Source: a virus. Taken from it: DNA of 64,000 nucleotides. Below the pieces are notes generated by a model. The model had not been told where the DNA came from. It saw nothing but the letters and a program-made list of their open reading frames with translations, and ran no database searches. A program made the translations under genes and the position numbers. How positions within the stretch are numbered: the first letter of the stretch is position 1; each line of letters starts with the position of its first letter. Location of the stretch: positions 1-64,000 of IMG/VR virus record IMGVR_UViG_3300009068_000031, one strand, 5' to 3'. This document shows positions 48,871 to 57,228 of this stretch, piece after piece.

Positions 48871-49486
48871 TTTTTACAAACATGAACTGGGCACATTAGC
48901 CATTGCCAACATGGTGTATGAACCATTGATTAGTCCTGACAAAGATATATTTAAAATGAATTTTAACAGCAATCAATATTTTGTTAATTCCAATATGACA
49001 GATGACTTTAGACAAAATTGGTTTGCTAGAGAAACCAATTATATAGAAAAATTAAAAAATAAACCATATGCTCCTGAAATCTTAAACATTGATCACAGAA
49101 ATAGAACCATTGAATTCAAATGGTATGATCGTAGTCTAAGCAAACTTATACACACAGGCGAAATATCCGCAGTGCCCAACTGGCAACAACAAGTCAAAGA
49201 CATTTTGTCAGACTTATTGTCAATGAACATACACAAATCCAATCTGTATCCACACACATTTTATTTGGATGATAAAAACAAAGTTCGCATAATGGATCTT
49301 TACGGTTGTACCTGTGACGAAGATAGATATGTGTCCAAGGAATTGTTAAAATCCATATTATTTGATCCCACTCATCCTAGATTTGCTCAAAGTCTTGTGG
49401 GTGAATTGTATGACACTTTTAAATTGTATGAATTAACTGTGGAAATGAATTATGGCAATTGGCCAGGAGATTTTTTAAATGCTTGA
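48851..49486 (+). CDS. Kinase-fold protein (aminoglycoside/protein kinase-like)
   Basis: A 211-residue protein with a reduced kinase pattern. RETNYIEKLKN offers an alpha-C glutamate (E61), NIHKSNLYPHTFYLDDKN resembles a catalytic loop (H128, N131), and VRIMDLYGCTC reads as a DFG-like DLYG (D149). A glycine-rich loop is not obvious. It could phosphorylate a small molecule, sugar or protein, or bind a substrate without catalysis. A second kinase-like protein is encoded at 57803-58492. AAGG lies 6 nt before the ATG at 48851, within the end of the oxygenase gene. It is followed by two more oxygenase genes. Confidence 0.55.
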   Translation: MMKYWNNFYKHELGTLAIANMVYEPLISPDKDIFKMNFNSNQYFVNSNMTDDFRQNWFARETNYIEKLKNKPYAPEILNIDHRNRTIEFKWYDRSLSKLIHTGEISAVPNWQQQVKDILSDLLSMNIHKSNLYPHTFYLDDKNKVRIMDLYGCTCDEDRYVSKELLKSILFDPTHPRFAQSLVGELYDTFKLYELTVEMNYGNWPGDFLNA

Positions 49487-50027
49487 ATATGTGGGTAACT
49501 GCAAAGATCTGATTGATTGGCACAGTGTTATAAAAAGCATTGAAGATCAACAGAGTGCTTATATAGGACCAAGACATGATGTGGGGCATCACGTGCCAGG
49601 AGTGGAAGAAGTGGCCAAACCATTGCGTGAAGCTGGCTATAAAATGAAACACGAAGGCGGCAATGCCAGTTGGGACATGTACCTACCAGGCACAAATTTT
49701 GATAAAAAGATAGCGGAAAAGTTTTGTGAATGGGTGGGAATGAGCAGCTATATCAATGCTTGGATCAGTAGAGTAAAACCTGGAGATGTAGCACCTTGGC
49801 ATTGGGATATCACCGACGATGAAAAAACTTTAGAACACAAAAAAGAAATAGTTCGATTTCATTGCCACATAAGTCCACCAGCACCAGGACATGTTTTAAT
49901 TGTGGAAGATCATTGTTTGTACAATCAAGAAACAGGAGCCACTTGGAAATGGCCCAAACGCACTTCATGGCATGCAGGATCCAATGCAGGATTAGTGCCC
50001 AAATATATTTTTAACATATGGGGATAA
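49479..50027 (+). CDS. Probable Fe(II)/2-oxoglutarate-dependent oxygenase (Asp/Asn hydroxylase-like)
   Basis: A 182-residue protein. PGDVAPWHWDITDDEK gives HxD (H108, D110), and WPKRTSWHAGSNAG gives the distal His (H165). The usual Arg about ten residues later is absent (YIFNIWG follows); R126 in IVRFHCH may take part instead. The compact size and pattern suit aspartyl/asparaginyl beta-hydroxylase-like enzymes, which hydroxylate protein side chains or amino acids. AGGAG lies 11-15 nt before the ATG. It overlaps the kinase-like gene by 8 bp and ends 1 nt before the next oxygenase. Confidence 0.68.
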   Translation: MLEYVGNCKDLIDWHSVIKSIEDQQSAYIGPRHDVGHHVPGVEEVAKPLREAGYKMKHEGGNASWDMYLPGTNFDKKIAEKFCEWVGMSSYINAWISRVKPGDVAPWHWDITDDEKTLEHKKEIVRFHCHISPPAPGHVLIVEDHCLYNQETGATWKWPKRTSWHAGSNAGLVPKYIFNIWG

Positions 50028-50028
50028 T

Positions 50029-50784
50029 ATGAAAGGTGTTTACGGCAAACCATACATCTGTATGGATCCTTATGTGAATATACAACAATTAAAAGACATC
50101 ACAAAAGATATTCACTATGGCATAGGCAAAGCTCACGCACATATTAGATTGAACTACGGCATAGAAAATCATGAAGAATATGTGGATGATATTAAAGGAG
50201 CCTATAATTATTGGCGTGATAAAGAAACAGATCCTAAATTAAAACAGTACGGTGCAGAGTTGGAAAAAACCGACATGGTGGGTTTTCATTACTGGTTAAT
50301 GTATCAGTATCCTGTGTACGAAGCACTGAATTATCTTGTGATAAGAGAATTTGATAGATGTATTAACGCTCCATATCTACCTTATGATGCAAATAAAAAA
50401 CCAATGTATGACTGTAGATGGACAGAAGAATCCAAGTATTTTCCATCACTGGTGGATTGGGCTAAAAAACTGCCATTTGAACCATTGGGACCAATCATAC
50501 TATTGTTGAAAAATTCTGGATTAAAAACTGTCAAACACAGAGATTGCTTTTTACAGATGGAACCCTATGAACAAGAAGAGCATTTTATATGGTTTGATCC
50601 CATGAATGTTAGATCTTTGTATGTGGAAAACGGAGACGAAAAAATACACATGAATCCCGGCAGCTCATTCTATTGGAACAATCATGATTGGCATGGCGGA
50701 GTGGAAAATACCAACAAAGTGAGTTGGTCTATGAGAATAGAAGGTATCTTTAATAAAGAATTAATGGCTCAATTAAAACAATGA
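50029..50784 (+). CDS. Probable Fe(II)/2-oxoglutarate-dependent oxygenase
   Basis: A 251-residue protein. KTVKHRDCFLQM gives HxD (H170, D172), WNNHDWHGGVENTN the distal His (H222), and SMRIEGIF the Arg (R236). The N-terminus GVYGKPYICMDPYVNIQQL matches that of the minus-strand protein at 56409-57215 (GIGGRPYIDLTPHLDIEGF), so the two are paralogues with a shared extra N-terminal domain of about 150 residues. The hydroxylation target is unknown. GGGGAT precedes the ATG. The stop overlaps the start of the next gene (ATGA). Confidence 0.68.
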   Translation: MKGVYGKPYICMDPYVNIQQLKDITKDIHYGIGKAHAHIRLNYGIENHEEYVDDIKGAYNYWRDKETDPKLKQYGAELEKTDMVGFHYWLMYQYPVYEALNYLVIREFDRCINAPYLPYDANKKPMYDCRWTEESKYFPSLVDWAKKLPFEPLGPIILLLKNSGLKTVKHRDCFLQMEPYEQEEHFIWFDPMNVRSLYVENGDEKIHMNPGSSFYWNNHDWHGGVENTNKVSWSMRIEGIFNKELMAQLKQ

Positions 50785-51362
50785 AAAAAAAATTACAGTT
50801 TGATTATTTTCCAGTGATGCGTTCTTCTTATGTAGCCAATGAACTGGTTGCTGAAGGTAAGTTACAGGATCAATTGATACTGCAATGGAACAACTCTGTA
50901 TTGTTTGATACCATAGAATTAAGCAAGGAAACTGCTGAAAAAAAAAGCATAAGCAGAAGCGCTGAAATTGTTTTACAAAAAAACAATAACACATTGGTAC
51001 TACAAAATAAACAAAGTTGGCATGATGACAAACAAATAGAACTCACAGCTCAAATTGAGTTGATTTATAAAGATGTAGACTGGTGGTCATGTAAATTTAC
51101 CTATAACTTATCACTGTGTGATGCACAATCATTGCAATCTTTCAATGACAAATTTGGTATCAGTCAAGAATACTTCCATTTTAAACTGAATGGCGAAACA
51201 CTGATACACAATCAAAACGTGCAAGCAGGCACCACCTTGAGTGCAGAAAAAGAATTTTTTTGGCAAGGAGTCAATCCTATCATGTTTGAAATTGAAGAAT
51301 ACGGACATGGCAGCAGCATGGACAGTAGATTTATACAGATAGTGAGGTTCACAGTATTATGA
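50781..51362 (+). CDS. Unknown beta-rich protein
   Basis: A 193-residue protein with no family I recognise, no signal peptide and no membrane segment. Alternating hydrophobic stretches (DQLILQWNNSVLFDTIEL, IELTAQIELIYKDV, WWSCKFTYNLSL, FIQIVRFTVL) suggest a beta-sandwich. It ends in a hydrophobic strand, as does the orphan protein at 54645-55181 (ITYDQLQFEIL). It is translationally coupled to the oxygenase before it (ATGA) and to the SDR gene after it. Such a protein, placed among hydroxylases and radical SAM enzymes, could be a binding partner or a modified substrate; this is conjecture. Confidence 0.6.
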   Translation: MKKKLQFDYFPVMRSSYVANELVAEGKLQDQLILQWNNSVLFDTIELSKETAEKKSISRSAEIVLQKNNNTLVLQNKQSWHDDKQIELTAQIELIYKDVDWWSCKFTYNLSLCDAQSLQSFNDKFGISQEYFHFKLNGETLIHNQNVQAGTTLSAEKEFFWQGVNPIMFEIEEYGHGSSMDSRFIQIVRFTVL

Positions 51363-51913
51363 AAATATTAATGACCGGACATACTTCTCCCATAGGATCT
51401 GTGTTGTTTGAACATCTCAAACATCATCATGAAGTTGTGGGCATATCTAGAAACACTGGATACAATTTGAACAAATTGGAAGATATTCAACGAGTGGTTG
51501 ATCAAAGTGCGAGTTATGACCATTTTGTCAATCTAGCACACGTGGGTGATGCACAGATTCAACTGTTGATGATGGTTCATAAAAAATGGAGTGAAACAAA
51601 TAAAACAGGCAAAATAGTAACTTTTGGTACATTGGGTACTGAGTTATCAGAAGATATTTTAAAACAAGTGGGCGCTGATTTAAATTATATTAAACAAAAA
51701 ACTCATTTGGAAAATGTGCATAGGTTTTTAAGTGTTAAAACACCATTTGGTGCTCAACCTCAAAGTGTGCTGATACGAATTTTAAATTATGGTGAAAAAA
51801 CCGGAGTTAGACAGAGTGAACCCTTCTGTGATACTCAAGATATCATTCGTATTTTTAATACTGTATTGAATGAGCCTTTGTACGTCAGCACTATTGATGT
51901 AAGAAAAATTTAA
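51359..51913 (+). CDS. SDR-family NAD(P)-dependent oxidoreductase/epimerase-like protein
   Basis: A 184-residue protein with a Rossmann start (MKILMTGHTSPIGSVLF; nucleotide-binding G7 and G13), a strand ending EVVGISRN, and a candidate catalytic pair Y110 and K114 in DLNYIKQKTHLE. It is short for an extended SDR (usually about 300 residues), so the substrate-binding end is reduced. SDR proteins commonly reduce or epimerise nucleotide sugars, which suits the glycosyltransferases of the island. GAGG lies before the ATG. The stop overlaps the convergent amidinotransferase stop by 4 bp. Confidence 0.68.
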   Translation: MKILMTGHTSPIGSVLFEHLKHHHEVVGISRNTGYNLNKLEDIQRVVDQSASYDHFVNLAHVGDAQIQLLMMVHKKWSETNKTGKIVTFGTLGTELSEDILKQVGADLNYIKQKTHLENVHRFLSVKTPFGAQPQSVLIRILNYGEKTGVRQSEPFCDTQDIIRIFNTVLNEPLYVSTIDVRKI

Positions 51914-52983
51914 TTTATTATCTTTCTTTTTGAACCTTTTCTTTTAACATCTAGTGTGCAGCAATGAGTTCCACCTTCCCAATATACTTCGTGACGTTGT
52001 GGCACCACATGACAATTGATGTTGAAAGTCTTTAAATATTGAAATAGTTCAGGTAAATGTTTGCCAAACAATATGTTTTTTGAATCTAAAATTAATACGT
52101 TTAAATCAAAACAAACTTCTTGTGTGTATCCTCGCCAATTAGCCAGATATTGCTCCAACCAAGCATTGGAATATCTGCCATCTGTGGCAGTGTAGTCTTT
52201 GATATAGTTGTCTATCACAACTTTGCCAACGTAGTTTTTAACATCTATTAATTTTTTATTTCTTAATGCCAAAGGCACCCATTCTATGCCAGCATGTATT
52301 ACTGTGTCATCGTCTATTAATAAAAATCCATGATCAATATGTCCGTAGTTTTTAAACACAGTATCACCAGTGTTTTCAATCAGTGTATAATCCTTACAAT
52401 TACGTTTGAACCATTCCAAACCAAAGCTAGAACCAGGACCTCTACTGTTATACAGCAAAGAATCTCCTGCTTTGAATATGGCAGCTGTGTGCCATAGCAA
52501 TTGATCTGATAATTTTTCTTGATAGATAGAGTTAGATATGTACCAATTTTCATCTATCTGAGTGTTGATTAGTTTGGGCAGAGGCTGTGAAATCCAATTG
52601 TATCCTTCTTTGAATAATTCATTAAAAATTTTCACATAACTCAACGAATCAAAATATCTATCTGTGTAGCTGGTGTAAGTTTGTATAATTTGTCTATCCA
52701 AAATCAGATATTGATCTCTAGGTACCATGGGGCACATGGGAAAATTCACTTTAAAATTAGGCATCTCTATAGATTTTGTGTATTTTAGTACTTCTGGTCT
52801 ATGCACTTTGATGTTAGAGTTTTTTATAAAATCTGCAAGATTGTTAAGGTCTTGTTTGGTTTCTTCCAGTATTCTGTTGAAACTTGATATGCTTTCTTTG
52901 GGTAAAAAATGATCCATATCTCCAGGAGCATAACAATCTCCCACAATTACTTCTTGTAATGGATCAAATTCTGTGTGTATCAT
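51910..52983 (-). CDS. Amidinotransferase (glycine/inosamine amidinotransferase family)
   Basis: A 357-residue protein of the arginine:amine amidinotransferase family. The N-terminus EFDPLQEVIVGDCYAPGD is typical. MCPMVPRDQYLIL supplies the conserved Asp region, KNYGHIDHGFLLIDDDT the catalytic His and Asp region, and WEGGTHCCTLDVKRKG the catalytic Cys (probably C341, directly after H340). Such enzymes move the amidino group of arginine to an amine, yielding guanidino compounds such as guanidinoacetate or guanidino-inositols. It overlaps the oxygenase gene upstream by 4 bp in the minus-strand operon 57215-51910, which also holds a class III aminotransferase that could make the amine acceptor. 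That link is inference. Confidence 0.88.
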   Translation of the reverse strand: MIHTEFDPLQEVIVGDCYAPGDMDHFLPKESISSFNRILEETKQDLNNLADFIKNSNIKVHRPEVLKYTKSIEMPNFKVNFPMCPMVPRDQYLILDRQIIQTYTSYTDRYFDSLSYVKIFNELFKEGYNWISQPLPKLINTQIDENWYISNSIYQEKLSDQLLWHTAAIFKAGDSLLYNSRGPGSSFGLEWFKRNCKDYTLIENTGDTVFKNYGHIDHGFLLIDDDTVIHAGIEWVPLALRNKKLIDVKNYVGKVVIDNYIKDYTATDGRYSNAWLEQYLANWRGYTQEVCFDLNVLILDSKNILFGKHLPELFQYLKTFNINCHVVPQRHEVYWEGGTHCCTLDVKRKGSKRKIIN

Positions 52984-53534
52984 ATTAAGTATTTGTGATT
53001 AATAAACATCTGTAAAGAATATCGAATCACTTCTTGGTTGGTTATTGCTGTAACTGCGTGATCAAGATCTTTGGAATTAATTATAACTCTATTACCTATG
53101 GGTTCAACAAACTTGCCCTGTGTATCATTTTTATTTTCTTTGTAAACAAATAATCCTCCGTCATTTGTTTGCCAAACATCATTTAAGAAAATTGTTATGC
53201 CTATGTAATCCAATTCATCTTTTTCAGCATACAATCCATCCAAATGCCATCTAGCATTGTAGGGAGCTCTATTGACATGATAGCGTAGCATACTGTCGTT
53301 ATCATCCATCACTTCAGCAGACAACAACTTATTTGCCACTAAATTTTTTAATACAATAATTTTAGCAGGACCATTTAAAAAATAATAATTGCTATTTTCT
53401 AATCCTACATGATCTTTTTCTGTGCTCAGGTCGGATTTTTTAATAGCACTGATTTCGTTAGCTATTTCGTTTTGAATGGCTTTTTTTAGTTCTGATAGCG
53501 TTGCAGAGTCAAAAAAATTATCAATTATTTTCAT
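52980..53534 (-). CDS. Fe(II)/2-oxoglutarate-dependent oxygenase (prolyl hydroxylase-like)
   Basis: A 184-residue protein with the clearest oxygenase pattern in the island. YNARWHLDGLYAEKDELDYI holds HxD (H97, D99), VWQTNDGGLFVYKEN the central strands, KDLDHAVTAI the distal His (H159), and RYSLQMF the Arg (R171). It belongs to the 2OG-FeII_Oxy/prolyl 4-hydroxylase-type superfamily. It lies between aminotransferase and amidinotransferase genes, overlapping both, so it may hydroxylate the same small molecule. A protein substrate cannot be excluded. Confidence 0.82.
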   Translation of the reverse strand: MKIIDNFFDSATLSELKKAIQNEIANEISAIKKSDLSTEKDHVGLENSNYYFLNGPAKIIVLKNLVANKLLSAEVMDDNDSMLRYHVNRAPYNARWHLDGLYAEKDELDYIGITIFLNDVWQTNDGGLFVYKENKNDTQGKFVEPIGNRVIINSKDLDHAVTAITNQEVIRYSLQMFINHKYLI

Positions 53535-54636
53535 ATGATTCTAAATTTTGTTTAAGCACAGTAAAATATTCTTCAGTAGCATTCAAAGGCACAATATATA
53601 AATTTTTATAATTGCCTTTGCGTATCATATAGAGGCAACCAAAACGATTCAGTATTTCAAAACCTGTGCTTTGAATAGTTTTAACAGCAGTGTTTTGAAT
53701 TGTTTGATGGTTGTTCAATACCTGTTCTTTTTCCAGTATGTCCATATATTTTAAAGCACTGTTGATGCCTGACAGAGAAAAATTATAGGTGTATCCATGA
53801 TCCCAATCAAAGTTTGTGGGCAGTGTTTGATGTATTTTTTCATTGTACATGGTAATGCTCAAAGGAAAATATCCACCTGTGATGGCTTTGCCCATGGTGC
53901 AGATATCAGGTTGTATGGGCAAGTGTTTCCACCCAAAATAATTACCTGTTTTGCCTCCCCCTATAAAAATATCATCCATAATGATCAACACATCAAATGT
54001 TTGTTGAACATGTTTTAATTTTTGCCAAAACTCATTTGAGTTTGGAGTCATGTCCCCACCGTATGAACATGGTTCTACTATCACACTCATCACTTTGGTC
54101 CAATCCACTTGATCTATTTCAAAATCTCTGGCAAGTCTTGTTGCACCATGATACCTATCCATGTTGTACATGGGATTGATCATCAGTAGATCTCCAAGAT
54201 TATTGTTAAGGAAAGTGCTGCCGTGATAACTGCCCTCAAAACTTATCACTTGTTTTTTGTTATTGTTTTTCTTCACATGATGATAGGCAGAAGATAACTT
54301 TATTGCTCCTTCGTTGGCATCACTGCCTGACAATGCGAAGAAGCTTCTATATCCGCCACTCATCTTAAACAATTTATTGCTGAGTTCATAACTTGCATGG
54401 TTTAATTTTAAATCTTCAGCATGCACAATAGATTCTGCTATTTCTGGTTTGATATTTTTCATAGCATCACACACATATTGAATGATATCTGTTCTATCGA
54501 ATCCCAAAGTAAAGCAACTATAATGCAACAAAGGATCAACCTTTTTAACGCCATTCATAACAGTACCAAATTGCCAATGTTTGTCTGCTGGATGTGTGGG
54601 CTGCTGTCTGCCAGGTATAAGTCCTTTGAGAGTCAT
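53521..54636 (-). CDS. PLP-dependent class III aminotransferase
   Basis: A 371-residue protein. FALSGSDANEGAIKLSSA (about 100-117) and ISFEGSYHGSTF bind the cofactor phosphate region. VLIIMDDIFIGGGKTGNYFG holds the PLP-contacting Asp (D221), and DICTMGKAITGGYFPLS the Schiff-base Lys (K250). This is the pattern of ornithine, acetylornithine, DAPA and glutamate-1-semialdehyde-type aminotransferases. The substrate cannot be told from sequence. It may produce an amine for the neighbouring amidinotransferase. The start is separated by only 8 nt from the upstream orphan gene, and the end overlaps the oxygenase gene by 14 bp. Confidence 0.9.
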   Translation of the reverse strand: MTLKGLIPGRQQPTHPADKHWQFGTVMNGVKKVDPLLHYSCFTLGFDRTDIIQYVCDAMKNIKPEIAESIVHAEDLKLNHASYELSNKLFKMSGGYRSFFALSGSDANEGAIKLSSAYHHVKKNNNKKQVISFEGSYHGSTFLNNNLGDLLMINPMYNMDRYHGATRLARDFEIDQVDWTKVMSVIVEPCSYGGDMTPNSNEFWQKLKHVQQTFDVLIIMDDIFIGGGKTGNYFGWKHLPIQPDICTMGKAITGGYFPLSITMYNEKIHQTLPTNFDWDHGYTYNFSLSGINSALKYMDILEKEQVLNNHQTIQNTAVKTIQSTGFEILNRFGCLYMIRKGNYKNLYIVPLNATEEYFTVLKQNLESYENN

Positions 54637-54644
54637 AGCAATAA

Positions 54645-55181
54645 TTATAGTATTTCAAATTGTAATTGATCGTATGTGATGGCTGAAGTGTTATCAAAAA
54701 CTTTTTTGGTTTCCACGCTGAAACAACAGTATCCGTTGGCATCTATGAGATCCTTAAAATTTATGTTTTGATGTTGTCCTTGATGATATTCCTTGCCCAC
54801 TGAGTGAGTGTATTGATTACACTTCACTGTGATACGATAGTCATCTGACACATGTTCACTGCCTTGCACACTGTTGAGTCTGATCAACTGCACATGACTT
54901 TGATACAGATAATTTATTGGTTTAAGACTCCATATAATTTTGGCCTGCTCTTCCACTGAGTGAAATTTAATATCATAATTGAATTCAAAAACGTTGATAT
55001 TATCGAACACAATGGATTTTTCTAATATTATAGGAAGATTCTCCTCTGCATCATCAATGTTGGCAAATATTTTTTGTGCGTTGTGATACACATTCAACTT
55101 GTTGATATAATTGTCATGTTGACGAGACATGTATTTTTTATTAAATTCTTTGGGGCAGGTAATACGCACTGTTCTATTCAT
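54645..55181 (-). CDS. Unknown beta-rich protein
   Basis: A 178-residue protein from the ATG at 55181 (MNRTVRITCPKEF). The frame is open to 55217, but that start lies deeper in the upstream gene. I recognise no domain. Alternating hydrophobic strands (INVFEFNYDIKFHSVEE, QSHVQLIRLNSV, DDYRITVKCNQYTH, ITYDQLQFEIL) suggest a beta-sandwich like the orphan protein at 50781-51362. It sits between two hydroxylase genes and the aminotransferase in one operon. The start codon overlaps the end of the preceding oxygenase within the sequence CATGAATA. Confidence 0.6.
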   Translation of the reverse strand: MNRTVRITCPKEFNKKYMSRQHDNYINKLNVYHNAQKIFANIDDAEENLPIILEKSIVFDNINVFEFNYDIKFHSVEEQAKIIWSLKPINYLYQSHVQLIRLNSVQGSEHVSDDYRITVKCNQYTHSVGKEYHQGQHQNINFKDLIDANGYCCFSVETKKVFDNTSAITYDQLQFEIL

Positions 55182-55791
55182 GAATATAATCTTTGAATAT
55201 TTGCACAGCTTCTTCAAATTGTAGATGTGTGTTATCTAATTTTAACAGAGTAAAACACAGTGTCCAACGATCTTCAGTCATGTTGGGATTGAATGTGCTG
55301 TGCAGTTGTCCTATGTTCATCAAACTGGGTCTATTGATCACTTGCTCATGCACCAAATCACAATCTTCTTCACGTGCTGAGTAAGCATCTGTGACCACTA
55401 TATCGGGCACCACACCCGCAATTAATATATGACTATTGTCTGGTTTGACCGGTTTTAAATATTCAGGTTGTTTCACATGCCACCATCTGGTCACACTGTT
55501 GTCTGGTCCCCAGGTAAAATTAATTTTTACAGCATTGCTTATGGTAGAGGTATCATTGTGCAGAGGTATCTTTCCACCATTTGTGGGAGTATAAAATCCT
55601 TCAATAAGATTGGATACTTTTAAATCGAAGGACTCGATCCATTTGATCACACTTTGGTCAATTGATTCTGGCAAAACATATATCATATTAGGATGATCAT
55701 AACTTTTATTAAAACATCTTGGTTTTAAATATTCAAATGGTAATTTTAAGTATCTGTGATAATAATTTTGATCAGACATAGTTTTATTCAT
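55174..55791 (-). CDS. Probable Fe(II)/2-oxoglutarate-dependent oxygenase, tandem copy
   Basis: A 205-residue protein. GKIPLHNDTSTISNAVKINF holds HxD (H78, D80), and NIGQLHSTFNPNMTEDRWTL the distal His (H164) and Arg (R175). WGPDNSVTRWWHV is shared with the next upstream gene (WGPDNSFTRWWEP), as is the ending KDYIHE/KDIIHE, so the two are tandem duplicates. Two starts are possible (55791 and the M5 codon at 55779). The family resembles aspartyl/asparaginyl hydroxylases of marine phages. The target is unknown. Confidence 0.7.
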   Translation of the reverse strand: MNKTMSDQNYYHRYLKLPFEYLKPRCFNKSYDHPNMIYVLPESIDQSVIKWIESFDLKVSNLIEGFYTPTNGGKIPLHNDTSTISNAVKINFTWGPDNSVTRWWHVKQPEYLKPVKPDNSHILIAGVVPDIVVTDAYSAREEDCDLVHEQVINRPSLMNIGQLHSTFNPNMTEDRWTLCFTLLKLDNTHLQFEEAVQIFKDYIHE

Positions 55792-56407
55792 GTATTATGT
55801 CTTTAAAAATTTCTAATGCTTCAAAAAATTGTAATCTTTTATTATTTTTCATTAATGTAAGAGTAAGACCCCATCGATCTTCACTGCCATTATTAAATGT
55901 ACTATGCAATCTGCCTGCGTTAATTATGCTTGGTTTAGATAAAACTTTTTCATACAATAAATTACAATCTTTTTCTTCATAACACAGTGCTCTGTCCGCA
56001 TCATCAAATTCATAAACATACGTGTCAGGATTGAAAATTTCAGCATGCGGGCCTCCTTGATCTGGTCGCATCTTTGAAGAAACTGCATCAATTTTAGGCT
56101 CCCACCATCTAGTGAAACTGTTGTCTGGCCCCCAAATAAAAAGTAATTTGGTCATGTCCGACAATGTATCTGTATCGCTGTGTATGCCAATAGATCCATT
56201 ATTAGGTGCAGTGTAAGTTCCTTCAAAAAATTGAGATGTGGAAATATTAAAACTATCCAACCATTCAAGGATTCTTTTATCAACATGCTGTTTAGCTATT
56301 TCAAAAGTCATACCACCACTTGACCAGTTAGGCACTTTTAATGTATCAAAAATTTTTGGTCTATCTATGGTAAAAGGTAGATTTATAAAACGATGAAAGT
56401 TATTCAT
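55784..56407 (-). CDS. Probable Fe(II)/2-oxoglutarate-dependent oxygenase, tandem copy
   Basis: A 207-residue paralogue of the following gene. GSIGIHSDTDTLSDMTKLLF gives HxD (H76, D78), and NAGRLHSTFNNGSEDRWGLT the distal His (H168) and Arg (R178). The N-terminal FHRFINLPFTIDRPKIF also matches its duplicate (YHRYLKLPFEYLKPRCF). It starts 1 nt after the stop of the 56409 gene and overlaps the duplicate by 8 bp. The centre (residues 103-145) differs between the copies and may set substrate choice. Confidence 0.7.
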   Translation of the reverse strand: MNNFHRFINLPFTIDRPKIFDTLKVPNWSSGGMTFEIAKQHVDKRILEWLDSFNISTSQFFEGTYTAPNNGSIGIHSDTDTLSDMTKLLFIWGPDNSFTRWWEPKIDAVSSKMRPDQGGPHAEIFNPDTYVYEFDDADRALCYEEKDCNLLYEKVLSKPSIINAGRLHSTFNNGSEDRWGLTLTLMKNNKRLQFFEALEIFKDIIHE

Positions 56408-56408
56408 A

Positions 56409-57215
56409 TTAATAATTTTTTAAATGATCGATGCCTAATTTTTTTCTAAATGCATCGGTGAACACACAGTCAATTCTCAATCCATACTCTTGTTCACGAT
56501 TAATTTCTCCACCATGCCAGTCTTGATCGTTCCAGAAAGCTGCATTGGCATTGATGTAGGTTTTGTTTTTTGTTTCAGGATCCCAAATATAAAATCCTCT
56601 TTTGGTGTTATAACGTATGTGTATGAACTCATTGCGATGATCACTGTATCCTTGTTGATCACCCAGTTTGCCATCTAGATCTCTGTGTTCAAATGGTTGT
56701 CCATCATGTTCACAGTGAAAAAATATCACTCTGCCTATTTGACTGATAATGTTTTGATCCACAAGATTTTTAACCCATGTGACCAATCCAGGAAAATGTT
56801 TGCTTTCCTCTGTGAGATGTCTTTCAGAATTTCTATTATCCCAATCGCCTTCATTCCATAAAAAATAATAGATGTATGGATCTTTGGCACCCAACACTGC
56901 TTTGAGGTAGCGTGTGAATTGATTTCTTGTGCGGTAATCTTTGATATTGGCATACAAATCATCACCGTTTTTTCTAATAGGATGATCTATGGGCAGTGCA
57001 AGATATTCTTTCACAGCCTGATAAATTGGTTTCCAATTCAATTGATAACTCATGTCTTGTAGATTAAATCCTGGCGACATCCATGTGCCTTCTTTGGCAT
57101 ATTCTCTAGCCAAAGCAAATCCTCGGCAAATTTCAGGATGTAATTTCCTAAAACCTTCTATATCCAAATGTGGAGTTAAATCAATATATGGTCGGCCACC
57201 AATTCCTCTTATCAT
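56409..57215 (-). CDS. Probable Fe(II)/2-oxoglutarate-dependent oxygenase
   Basis: A 268-residue paralogue of the plus-strand protein at 50029-50784. The shared N-terminus is GIGGRPYIDLTPHLDIEGF. QPFEHRDLDGKL supplies HxD (H177, D179), NDQDWHGGEINREQ the distal His (H234), and GLRIDCVF the Arg (R247). Both also share EESKxFPxLVxW. It is the first gene of the minus-strand operon ending with the amidinotransferase. A late-promoter-like ACTAAATA lies so close that its predicted start falls on the ATG; no ribosome site is present. Confidence 0.7.
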   Translation of the reverse strand: MIRGIGGRPYIDLTPHLDIEGFRKLHPEICRGFALAREYAKEGTWMSPGFNLQDMSYQLNWKPIYQAVKEYLALPIDHPIRKNGDDLYANIKDYRTRNQFTRYLKAVLGAKDPYIYYFLWNEGDWDNRNSERHLTEESKHFPGLVTWVKNLVDQNIISQIGRVIFFHCEHDGQPFEHRDLDGKLGDQQGYSDHRNEFIHIRYNTKRGFYIWDPETKNKTYINANAAFWNDQDWHGGEINREQEYGLRIDCVFTDAFRKKLGIDHLKNY

Positions 57216-57220
57216 CCAAA

Positions 57221-57228
57221 TATTTAGT
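57221..57228 (-). promoter_or_regulatory. Late-promoter-like element abutting the 57215 start
   Basis: On the minus strand ACTAAATA, matching the last six bases of TATAAATA. The T4 spacing would put the transcript start on the A of the ATG at 57215. No Shine-Dalgarno sequence is present. It forms a divergent pair with 57229-57236. Confidence 0.42.

Noticed and set aside
54645-54660. TATAAT on the minus strand before the aminotransferase start
   Set aside because: No acceptable -35 box lies 16-18 bp upstream, and the gene is only 8 nt from its upstream neighbour, so it is most likely part of the operon.
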